Source: JBFXAN01 sp050184225 (GTDB lineage: Bacteria > Chloroflexota > Dehalococcoidia > CAUJGQ01). Taken from it: a DNA stretch of 35,580 bases. The translations under genes and the position numbers were made by a program. Positions 23,669-30,063 of the stretch are shown here, in pieces. The first letter of the stretch is position 1. Each line of letters opens with the position of its first letter. The notes below the pieces were generated by a model. It ran no database searches. It was not told the origin of the DNA and worked only from the letters and a program-made list of their open reading frames with translations. The stretch lies in the NCBI GenBank assembly GCA_050184225.1, contig JBFXAN010000058.1:1-35580 (forward strand), given 5' to 3'.

Positions 23669-24631
23669 ATGACCGTTGACGTTGCGACCGCGATGCTGCT
23701 TCAGCAGATGGCGGCGGCCGGGGGCAAGCCGCTGCACGAGAGCACACCCGAAGAGGCCCGCGCCCTTGGGGCGGAGTTGGCGGCGCTCGCCGGTCCTGCC
23801 CCAGAGATGGCGCGCGTCGAGGAGCATCGCCTCACAGTGTCCGATGGGGAGGTGCCGGTGCGGGTGCTCGTACCCCTGGAGCCTGCCCGTGGTGTGATCG
23901 TCTATTACCACGGCGGAGGGTGGGTGCTCGGCACGATCGACGAGTACGACACGATGGCGCGCAAGCTCGCGGAACGAACATCGTGCGCGGTCGTCCTGGT
24001 CGACTACCGTCTCGCTCCCGAGCATCGCTATCCCACCGCGGTCGAAGACTCATACGCCGTGCTTGAGTGGGCCGGAACGCATCTCGCTGAGATCGCCGGG
24101 ACAGACAGCGTGCCCCTCATCGTGGCGGGCGACAGCGCGGGCGGTAACCTCGCCGCCGTGATGGCCCTGCGTGCCCGCGATCGAGGCGGCCCTTCGATCG
24201 CGCTCCAGGTGCTGATCTACCCGGTCACGGACGCGGACTTCGGCCGGCCGTCCTATACCGATCCCGAGAATCAGTTGCTGCTCACGCGGGACGCGATGAT
24301 CTGGTTCTGGGACCACTACGCGCCCGAGCCGTCGCGCCGCTCCGAACCTGACGCCGCACCATTGCACGCCGCGGATGTGTCGGGGCTCCCGGCGGCGGTC
24401 GTCTTGACGGCGGAACACGATGTCCTCCGCGACGAGGGTGAGGCGTATGCCGAGCGGCTCGCGGCCGCCGGCGTGCCGGTGGACTTCAAGCGGCACGCCG
24501 GCCAGATGCACGGGTTCTTTACGCTGCTGATGTTGCCGGGGAGCGAACGAGGCTTTCAGCAGGTCGTCAAAGCGGTCCGCGCGTGCCTCGTCCGCCAGGG
24601 CAAGAAGGAACCGGCCCTGCGCGGGATCTGA
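23669..24631 (+). CDS. Alpha/beta hydrolase, HSL (hormone-sensitive lipase) family esterase
   Basis: A 320-residue esterase of the bacterial HSL family (family IV lipolytic enzymes). The ATG at 23669 has AAGGAGG 6 bases upstream. Motifs are complete: oxyanion-hole HGGG (81-84, in YYHGGGWVLGT), nucleophile S156 in GDSAGGN, D251 in TAEHDVLRDEG and H281 in GQMHGFF. DYRLAPEHRYPTAVED is also typical. It hydrolyses short carboxylic esters in the cytoplasm. A Baeyer-Villiger monooxygenase follows after 63 bp. Esterase/monooxygenase pairs are well known in ketone degradation, where the monooxygenase makes the ester and the hydrolase cleaves it. Confidence 0.93.
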   Translation: MTVDVATAMLLQQMAAAGGKPLHESTPEEARALGAELAALAGPAPEMARVEEHRLTVSDGEVPVRVLVPLEPARGVIVYYHGGGWVLGTIDEYDTMARKLAERTSCAVVLVDYRLAPEHRYPTAVEDSYAVLEWAGTHLAEIAGTDSVPLIVAGDSAGGNLAAVMALRARDRGGPSIALQVLIYPVTDADFGRPSYTDPENQLLLTRDAMIWFWDHYAPEPSRRSEPDAAPLHAADVSGLPAAVVLTAEHDVLRDEGEAYAERLAAAGVPVDFKRHAGQMHGFFTLLMLPGSERGFQQVVKAVRACLVRQGKKEPALRGI

Positions 24632-24694
24632 CCTCCGAGCAGCGGCGTCTGCATCACGCGAGCAACCCTACCGACCGAGGAGAAGGAGATAGAG

Positions 24695-26335
24695 ATGACA
24701 AGTACCACCAACCGCACCGACCTGGACGCCGTGGTCATTGGCGCGGGTTTCTCCGGGCTGTATATGCTTCATCGTCTGCGCGACATCCTGGGCATGTCGG
24801 CGCGCGTCTACGAGACGGGCGATGGCGTCGGCGGCACCTGGTTTTGGAACCGCTATCCCGGGGCGCGCTGCGACTCCGAAGCGTATATGTACTGCTTCTC
24901 GTTCGACAAAGACCTGCTCCAGGAATGGGAGTGGAGCGGCAAGTATCCGGAGCAGCCGGAGATCCTCTCCTATCTCAACCACGTTGCCGATCGCTTCGAC
25001 CTGCGCCGGGATATCCAGTTCAACACCCGTGTCACCGCAGCCCACTTCCGTGAAGCAGACAATCGCTGGGAGATCGAGACGGACCAGGGCGACCGGGTGA
25101 CTGCCCGATTTCTGATCACCGGCATCGGCTGTCTGTCGGCGGGACAGGTGCCGAACATCAAGGGGCTGGATTCCTTTGAAGGTCAGTGGTACCACACGGG
25201 TGCTTGGCCGCATGACGGCGTCGATCTCAAGGGGAAGCGCGTGGGCGTGATCGGGACCGGCTCCAGCGGCGTTCAGTCGATCCCCGTCATCGCCGAGCAG
25301 GCCGAGCATCTCTACGTCTTCCAGCGGACGCCGCAGTACACGATCCCCGCGCGTCACGGGACGGTGGACCGCGCGTTCCTCGACGATGTGAAGGCACGCT
25401 ACGACGAGATTTGGGACAAGGCGCGGTGGTCGGTCGGTGGTTTCCCGGTCGACCCAGTGGACCAATCGGCGCTCGAGGTCAGCGCCGAGGAGCGGCGGGC
25501 CCTCTATGAGGCCGGCTGGGCACGCGGCGGATTCAGTTTCTTCTTCGGGGCGTTCAAGGATGTCGCGACCGATCGGCGGGCGAATGACACGGCGTCCGAG
25601 TTCATCCGGTCCAAGATCCGCGAGACGGTCAAGGATCCGGAGACGGCCGAGAAGCTGGTGCCGACGGACCACCCGTTCTCGTCGAAGCGCGCGCTGATCG
25701 ACACCAACTATTTCGAGACGTACAACCGCGACAACGTCACACTGGTCGACATCCGCCACGCGCCGATCGAGGAGATCACGCCGGCCGGTATTCGCACCGA
25801 GGATGACGAGTACGATCTCGATATCATCGTCTTCGCCACCGGCTTCGACGCGATGACAGGTCCGTTCTTCCGGATCGACATCCGCGGCCGGGAGGGGCTA
25901 CCGCTCAAAGAGAAGTGGGCCACCGGTCCGAAGACCTACCTGGGTCTGGCGAGCGCCGGCTTCCCGAACCTGTTCATGATCACCGGTCCCGGCAGCCCGT
26001 CCGTCCTCAGCAACATGCCCGTCTCGATCGAGCAGCACGTCGAGTGGATCTCCGACCTGATCGAGTACACCCGCGAGCGCGACATCGAGGTCGTCGAGGC
26101 GGACGCCGAAGCGGAGACGGCGTGGGTCGCCCACGTCAACGAGATCGCCGAGTTCACGCTCTTTCCGCTGGCCGACTCGTGGTATCTCGGCGCCAACATC
26201 CCCGGTAAGCCGCGCGTGTTCATGCCCTATCCCGGCGGCGTCGGTACATATCGAACGAAGTGCGATGAGGTGCGGGCGAACGGCTACGAAGGATTCACCC
26301 TCGGTGCGCGGGCGGTCGCCCACGCCGGAGACTGA
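24695..26335 (+). CDS. Baeyer-Villiger type flavin monooxygenase
   Basis: A 546-residue FAD- and NADPH-dependent monooxygenase that inserts one oxygen next to a ketone carbonyl, giving an ester or lactone. ATG at 24695 has a strong AAGGAGAT site. Seen: FAD-binding GAGFSG (16-21), the GVGGTWFWNRYPGARCDSEAYMYCFSF segment of cyclohexanone-monooxygenase-like enzymes, the Baeyer-Villiger fingerprint FEGQWYHTGAWP (161-172) and NADPH-binding GTGSSG (187-192). The C-terminal part holds DIIVFATGFDAMTG and ITGPGSPSVLSNMP. Length is typical. It follows an HSL esterase on the same strand, which would open the product. The likely substrate is a cyclic or aromatic ketone, by inference only. Confidence 0.94.
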   Translation: MTSTTNRTDLDAVVIGAGFSGLYMLHRLRDILGMSARVYETGDGVGGTWFWNRYPGARCDSEAYMYCFSFDKDLLQEWEWSGKYPEQPEILSYLNHVADRFDLRRDIQFNTRVTAAHFREADNRWEIETDQGDRVTARFLITGIGCLSAGQVPNIKGLDSFEGQWYHTGAWPHDGVDLKGKRVGVIGTGSSGVQSIPVIAEQAEHLYVFQRTPQYTIPARHGTVDRAFLDDVKARYDEIWDKARWSVGGFPVDPVDQSALEVSAEERRALYEAGWARGGFSFFFGAFKDVATDRRANDTASEFIRSKIRETVKDPETAEKLVPTDHPFSSKRALIDTNYFETYNRDNVTLVDIRHAPIEEITPAGIRTEDDEYDLDIIVFATGFDAMTGPFFRIDIRGREGLPLKEKWATGPKTYLGLASAGFPNLFMITGPGSPSVLSNMPVSIEQHVEWISDLIEYTRERDIEVVEADAEAETAWVAHVNEIAEFTLFPLADSWYLGANIPGKPRVFMPYPGGVGTYRTKCDEVRANGYEGFTLGARAVAHAGD

Positions 26336-26357
26336 TCCCGATTTAGCAACAGCAGAA

Positions 26358-26390
26358 GACGCGCGACGGTCATCGAGGCCGTCGCGCGTC
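26358..26390 (+). terminator. Hairpin after the monooxygenase gene
   Basis: GACGCGCGACGG (26358-26369) pairs perfectly with 26379-26390 around a 9-base loop, 22 bp after the stop codon. No T-run follows, so it may act as a 3'-end stabiliser or a weak terminator. Confidence 0.5.
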
Positions 26391-26439
26391 GCAACACAAA
26401 GCGGGCCGAACGAGACCATGAGTGGCACCCGCGTGCCGG

Positions 26440-26504
26440 TGTCATCCTGAGAGTCAGCGAAGGATCTCGCCGTCCGATGATGCTTCGCTTCGCTCAGTAT
26501 GACA
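26440..26504. repeat. Dispersed inverted repeat (TGTCATCCTGAG family)
   Basis: TGTCATCCTGAG (26440-26451) is mirrored by CTCAGTATGACA (26493-26504), 11 of 12 bases matching. The inner sequence carries GCGAAGGATCTCGC and TTCGCTTCGCTC. On the - strand it would read CHTERSEASSDGEI, a peptide I recall from spurious ORFs in many genomes that carry this dispersed repeat. It lies between the monooxygenase terminator hairpin and the ArsR promoter. Confidence 0.7.
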
Positions 26505-26551
26505 AGTCTGGGTAGAGGCAACCTTAGGTCGCGATTGATCGAATCGACGAC

Positions 26552-26581
26552 TTGACAGGCAAGCCATCACTTGCCTATGGT
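26552..26581 (+). promoter_or_regulatory. ArsR-VOC promoter with an inverted repeat as spacer
   Basis: TTGACA (26552-26557) and TATGGT (26576-26581) are separated by exactly 18 bases, which form the inverted repeat GGCAAG-CCATCA-CTTGCC. Transcription would start near 26588-26590, next to the ATG at 26591, so the mRNA should be nearly leaderless. The spacer palindrome is the likely operator of the ArsR protein. Confidence 0.68.
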
Positions 26582-26590
26582 ATCGCACAG

Positions 26591-26878
26591 ATGGCTGATG
26601 TGTTCGACGCGCTTGCGGCGCCGGTCCGGCGGACAATCCTCGACGAATTGGTGGAGCGGAACGGTCAGACGCTGTTCGAAATCTGCACGCGGCTGGTGAT
26701 GCGGCATGGTCTGGCTTTGTCACGCCAGGCGATCTCGCAGCATCTCGATGTGCTGGAGTCGGCGGGTCTCGTGCGCACACGGCGGGAAGGGCGGTACAAG
26801 TATCACGAGCTGGATACGAGTCCCCTGAAGCGAATCATCGAACGATGGCCGATTCTGAGCGATGAGGAACGGGAATGA
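26591..26878 (+). CDS. ArsR family winged-helix regulator
   Basis: A 95-residue winged-helix repressor that begins MADVFDALAAPVRRTILDELVERNGQTLFEICTRL. The DNA-reading part is LALSRQAISQHLDVLESAGLVRTRREGRYKYHEL. No conserved metal-binding Cys pair is seen, so an organic signal is more likely than a metal. The start at 26591 has no ribosome binding site; a transcript from the promoter at 26552-26581 would begin almost at the ATG. An in-frame TTG at 26552 lies in the -35 box and is rejected. The stop codon overlaps the next gene's ATG by 4 bases, so the regulator and VOC protein are coupled. Confidence 0.9.
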   Translation: MADVFDALAAPVRRTILDELVERNGQTLFEICTRLVMRHGLALSRQAISQHLDVLESAGLVRTRREGRYKYHELDTSPLKRIIERWPILSDEERE

Positions 26879-27261
26879 GGATCAACATGACGAGTGTCTT
26901 GGTGGACGATCAGACGAAGGCGCTGGCGTTCTATACCGACGTGCTGGGGTTCGTGAAGAAGAACGACATTCCGCTGGGTGAGGCCCGTTGGATCACGGTC
27001 GTATCACCGGAGGATCCGGATGGGACGGAGTTGTTGCTCGAACCTGATGGTCATCCGGCGGCCGGACCGTTCAAGCGGGCACTGGTAGAGGATGGGATTC
27101 CGTTCACGTCGTTCGCGGTCGGCGATGTGCGGGCGGAATTCGAGCGACTGCGGGCGATCGGGGTTGAGTTCACCCAGGAACCGACGGCGATGGGGCCGGT
27201 GACGACGGCGGTCTTCGACGACACATGTGGCAACCTCATCCAGATCACGAGCGCGAATTGA
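26875..27261 (+). CDS. VOC superfamily protein (glyoxalase/bleomycin resistance-like)
   Basis: A 128-residue vicinal oxygen chelate fold protein: MRINMTSVLVDDQTKALAFYTDVLGFVKKNDIPLGEARWITVVSPEDPDGTELLLEP in the first beta-alpha-beta-beta-beta module and FAVGDVRAEFERLRAIGVEFTQEP, then FDDTCGNLIQI in the second. The E in TELLLEP and the usual DxxGNxxxI ending are conserved. Members act as glyoxalases, dioxygenases or drug-binding proteins, and this subgroup usually lacks a known substrate. It is translationally coupled to the ArsR gene (ATGA overlap), so it is presumably induced when the regulator's signal is present. It is followed by a long perfect hairpin repeat. Confidence 0.9.
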   Translation: MRINMTSVLVDDQTKALAFYTDVLGFVKKNDIPLGEARWITVVSPEDPDGTELLLEPDGHPAAGPFKRALVEDGIPFTSFAVGDVRAEFERLRAIGVEFTQEPTAMGPVTTAVFDDTCGNLIQITSAN

Positions 27262-27270
27262 CCCGAATCG

Positions 27271-27338
27271 TTCGCCACCACGGCGCCACGACACCAAGAC
27301 TGTTCGTCCTCTTGGTGTCGTGGCGCCGTGGTGGCGAA
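27271..27338. repeat. Perfect 29-bp inverted repeat (hairpin family D, copy 1)
   Basis: Bases 27271-27299, starting TTCGCCACCACGGCGCC, recur exactly inverted at 27310-27338 around a 10-base loop. It lies 9 bp after the VOC gene. The same family occurs at 35382-35444: 22 of 26 aligned arm bases are identical, and all four differences are compensated in the opposite arm. A terminator role is possible, but there is no T-run. Confidence 0.88.
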
Positions 27339-27373
27339 ATGTCTCTGACTGAGCCGTCCCGAGGCAACCTCCC

Positions 27374-27402
27374 TTGACAGTCGTCAACCACGTTAGTACA
27401 TA
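27374..27402 (+). promoter_or_regulatory. Candidate promoter of the LLM gene
   Basis: TTGACA (27374-27379) is a perfect -35 box; TACATA (27397-27402) is a weak -10 at 17 bases. The -35 box overlaps the small inverted repeat TTGAC-AGTC-GTCAA (27374-27387), which could bind a regulator. Confidence 0.42.
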
Positions 27403-27489
27403 GGGCAGAGCGTCCCGCTGGTGGGCGGGTGAAAGCATCGAATGCGGGCCGGGGTCGCGGTGATGCCGGCGGTCGTGGAGGAGGTTCCG

Positions 27490-28701
27490 GTGAAGTTCGG
27501 ACTGTTCTACGAGTTGCAGCTGCCCAAGCCATACGACCGCGACACCTGGCACCCGGACGACGAGCGCCGCATCATCAAGGAAATGATCGAGCAGGTCGAG
27601 TTCGCCGACCGGCTCGGCTTCGACTATGTCTTTCAAGTGGAGCACCATTTCCTCGAAGAGTACTCGCACTCCGGCGCGCCGGAGGTGGTGCTCGCCGCGA
27701 TCTCGCAACGGACGAAGCGGATTCGCCTGGGACATGGCATTGTCCAGATGCCGCCCGGTCACAATCATCCGGCGCGGACGGCGGAGCGGGTGGCGACGCT
27801 GGATATCGTTTCGGATGGGCGGGTTGAGTTTGGCACGGGTGAAAGCGCGTCCGACATGGAGCTGGGTGGCTTCGGCACCGAGCGCGGGCTGAAGAAGCAG
27901 ATGTGGGAAGAAGGCACGCGCGAGTGTCTGCGGATGATGACCTCGGAGCCGTATGCGGGATTCGCCGGTCAGTACTTCTCAATGCCGGTGCGGAACGTCG
28001 TGCCCAAGCCGGTGCAGAAGCCGCATCCGCCAGTGTGGGTCGCGGCATCGCGCCGGGAGACGGTCATGCTGGCGGGACGGACGGGGATCGGGTCGCTCGG
28101 TTTCGGCTTCGAGACGCCGGAAGAGGCGGGGGAGCGCATCCCACGCTACTACGAGTTGATCCGGGAAGAGTGCCGTCCGATCGGCGCCGCGATCAACCCG
28201 GCGGTGGCGACCGTGGCGACGATGATGTGCAGCCCGACGAACGAGGAGGCGGTGGCCAAGGGGTTGAGCGGGGCGCAGTTCTTCGCGTTCTCCCTGGGAC
28301 GAGGGACGCCGCCGAACCCACCGCGGCATCCGGGCCACGATCATCTCTATCGGGAGTTCATCGACGCGCGGCAGGCCAAGGCGGAGAGCCGGGCGGCGCG
28401 TGACCAGGAGCCGGAGGATGAGGGACAGCGTGCACTGTATCGCGCCGGTCAGCGCGGTGGGTTTATTGGCACGCCGGACTTCATTCGGCAGAACCTCAAG
28501 CAGTATGAAGATGCGCATCTGGACGCGATGATCTTCATCGCTCAATGCGGCGACCGCAAGCATGAGGACATCATGGCCTCGCTGGAGCTGTTTGGGACGC
28601 AGGTCATGCCGGAGTTCCTCGAGCGACACGAGACGGTCCACCGCCCTTGGCGGGAGCAGCAGTTAGATGGCGTGCCGCACATGATCAATTCCACGCTCTG
28701 A
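27490..28701 (+). CDS. LLM class flavin-dependent oxidoreductase
   Basis: A 403-residue luciferase-like monooxygenase. GTG at 27490 is chosen because GGAGGAGG (27477-27484) precedes it and the product then begins VKFGLFYELQLPKPYDRDTWHPDDERR, as in the paralogue at 1-426. The core holds DYVFQVEHHFLEEYSHSGAPEVVLAA, RLGHGIVQMPPGHNHPARTAERVATLDIVSDGRVEFGTGESAS and PVWVAASRRETVMLAGRTGIGSLGFGF. The ending DAMIFIAQCGDRKHEDIMASLELFGTQVMPEF is typical. It should use reduced FMN or F420 to oxidise a small organic molecule; the substrate is unknown. The small gene at 28776 follows after 74 bp and may be co-transcribed. Confidence 0.92.
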   Translation: MKFGLFYELQLPKPYDRDTWHPDDERRIIKEMIEQVEFADRLGFDYVFQVEHHFLEEYSHSGAPEVVLAAISQRTKRIRLGHGIVQMPPGHNHPARTAERVATLDIVSDGRVEFGTGESASDMELGGFGTERGLKKQMWEEGTRECLRMMTSEPYAGFAGQYFSMPVRNVVPKPVQKPHPPVWVAASRRETVMLAGRTGIGSLGFGFETPEEAGERIPRYYELIREECRPIGAAINPAVATVATMMCSPTNEEAVAKGLSGAQFFAFSLGRGTPPNPPRHPGHDHLYREFIDARQAKAESRAARDQEPEDEGQRALYRAGQRGGFIGTPDFIRQNLKQYEDAHLDAMIFIAQCGDRKHEDIMASLELFGTQVMPEFLERHETVHRPWREQQLDGVPHMINSTL

Positions 28702-28775
28702 CGCAGCACGCGGCCGCGGGCAACGGCCCGGAGGTTGATTGGCAGCGCCGGCACGTAAACCTGAGAGATGAGGCG

Positions 28776-29105
28776 ATGGCGAAACCCGATCAGATTCAGG
28801 ATCCGCAGCTCCGGTCGCTGATTGCGTCCGCGCGGGAGGCGTATCTTGATGACCGCAATCTGGAGTGTGTCGAGTCCAGCCTCGAAGCGTTCACCGAACT
28901 GCTTCGGCGTCATCCCGACTTCCTCACGGCGGGGCCGTTCGCGGGAAACGCGCGCCGTGCCTTTCCCCGCGATCTTGGCGTGGCGCTGCAGGGCGTCGAT
29001 TCCGGCGTCCCAGCGGCGGTGATCGAGCGCCGGCAATTCAGCAATCCCGAGGCAATCACGCTGTACGAATACGTCTCCGACTGCATCGTTGCAGCGAAGC
29101 TTTAG
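28776..29105 (+). CDS. Hypothetical small protein
   Basis: A 109-residue soluble protein I do not recognise. It begins MAKPDQIQDPQLRSLIASAREAYLDDRNLECVESSLEAFTELLRRHPDFL and is followed by PREDLGV-like helical stretches and EAITLYEYVSDCIVAAKL. There is no signal peptide, membrane helix or cofactor motif, and the pattern suggests mostly alpha-helix. The ATG at 28776 has a purine-rich GAGAGATGAGG upstream; the open frame extends further up into the LLM gene's end without support. It lies 74 bp behind the LLM oxidoreductase on the same strand, so it may be an accessory or partner protein, by position only. Confidence 0.7.
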   Translation: MAKPDQIQDPQLRSLIASAREAYLDDRNLECVESSLEAFTELLRRHPDFLTAGPFAGNARRAFPRDLGVALQGVDSGVPAAVIERRQFSNPEAITLYEYVSDCIVAAKL

Positions 29106-29229
29106 GCTCGCCCGGCATGGCGCACCGTCAACAGTGCCACGGTCAGCGGCTGCTCTGTAAAGCGGGACGTCGCCCATCAAGGTGATGGCGGGGTACGTCG
29201 GCGCCATCCGAACTGACGGGAGCAGCTGA

Positions 29230-30063
29230 CTACGGGCCGGAGCCGGCCGCTGTCTCAACACCATCGTCGGGGCGTGTGGGTGCGGGCGCCAGCGTTCCGC
29301 TCTCAATGCTTCGGCGGACGGCGCGTGCCAGCCGGCGGCGGATCTGCGGTGCGTGCGCGATCGCCCAGCCGCCAAGAAAGCCGACGGCATTCGGCGTGGC
29401 GTGGGCAAGGATCGGGGCAACGGTGCTCTTGGACCGAAGACGTAACCAGGAGAGGCCAAGGCCCATCAGTGTCGTCGATGTCACATGGCCGGCGAGAACG
29501 AGTGCGGTCCTTCGCGGGTCGCCGTGAGCATGGCGGGTGCCGGGGTTGGTCGGGATCCGGTCGAAGGTGGGCAGAATATGCCAGAGGCCGAAGAGCAGCG
29601 ATGAGAGCGCGGCGGCAGCGACGGGTGACCGGCGCCGCGTGAGCAGACCAAGCAAAGAACCACGGAAGATCACCTCCTCCGGCAGTGCTGTGGCGAAGGG
29701 GATGCGGACGAACACCTGATACACCATCTGCCGCGTGCTCGCACGGACAATCCGCTCGTCCTGATAGAAGCCGCCCGCGCCAGGCGCGAGCAGGCCGGCG
29801 GCCGTGATCGTTGCCAGCGTTGATGCGACGGTGATACCGGCCCGCGCGCCGCGCGGCACGTCGCGTGGATGCAGTCCCTGGTCCTCCCAGGCGACGCCGG
29901 CGCGCCGCGCCAGCAACGCGGCCAGTCCAGCGGCGGCGAGGTTGGCCGGCAGTTGCACGTGGCCGGGCAGCCGGTTCGCGATCAGGTTGAGGGCAACGAC
30001 CGCGCCGCCGGCGGCGATCTCGAGGATGAGCGCCTCGCTGTCGCACCACCCTTCGTCGCTCAT
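29230..30063 (-). CDS. CPBP family intramembrane metalloprotease (Abi-like)
   Basis: A 277-residue polytopic membrane protein of the CPBP (CAAX protease and bacteriocin-processing/immunity) family. The three catalytic motifs are present: E129-E130-x-x-x-R134 in LPEEVIFRGSLLG, FGLWH with H162, and H221ATPN225. Active sites of this kind sit within the membrane and cleave near transmembrane segments, or act as immunity proteins. Hydrophobic stretches include ALILEIAAGGAVVALNLIA, AGITVASTLATITAAGLL, PVAAAALSSLLFGLW and APILAHATPNAVGFLGGWAIA. The ATG at 30063 overlaps the stop codon of the upstream DUF2319 gene (ATGA), so both are translationally coupled; a membrane complex of the two is possible. 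Confidence 0.9.
   Translation of the reverse strand: MSDEGWCDSEALILEIAAGGAVVALNLIANRLPGHVQLPANLAAAGLAALLARRAGVAWEDQGLHPRDVPRGARAGITVASTLATITAAGLLAPGAGGFYQDERIVRASTRQMVYQVFVRIPFATALPEEVIFRGSLLGLLTRRRSPVAAAALSSLLFGLWHILPTFDRIPTNPGTRHAHGDPRRTALVLAGHVTSTTLMGLGLSWLRLRSKSTVAPILAHATPNAVGFLGGWAIAHAPQIRRRLARAVRRSIESGTLAPAPTRPDDGVETAAGSGP

Noticed and set aside
29141..29231. Distant inverted match GTCAGC...TGCTC/GAGCAGCTGAC in the convergent gap
   Set aside because: The arms are short, imperfect and about 70 bases apart, so a bidirectional terminator could not be supported.
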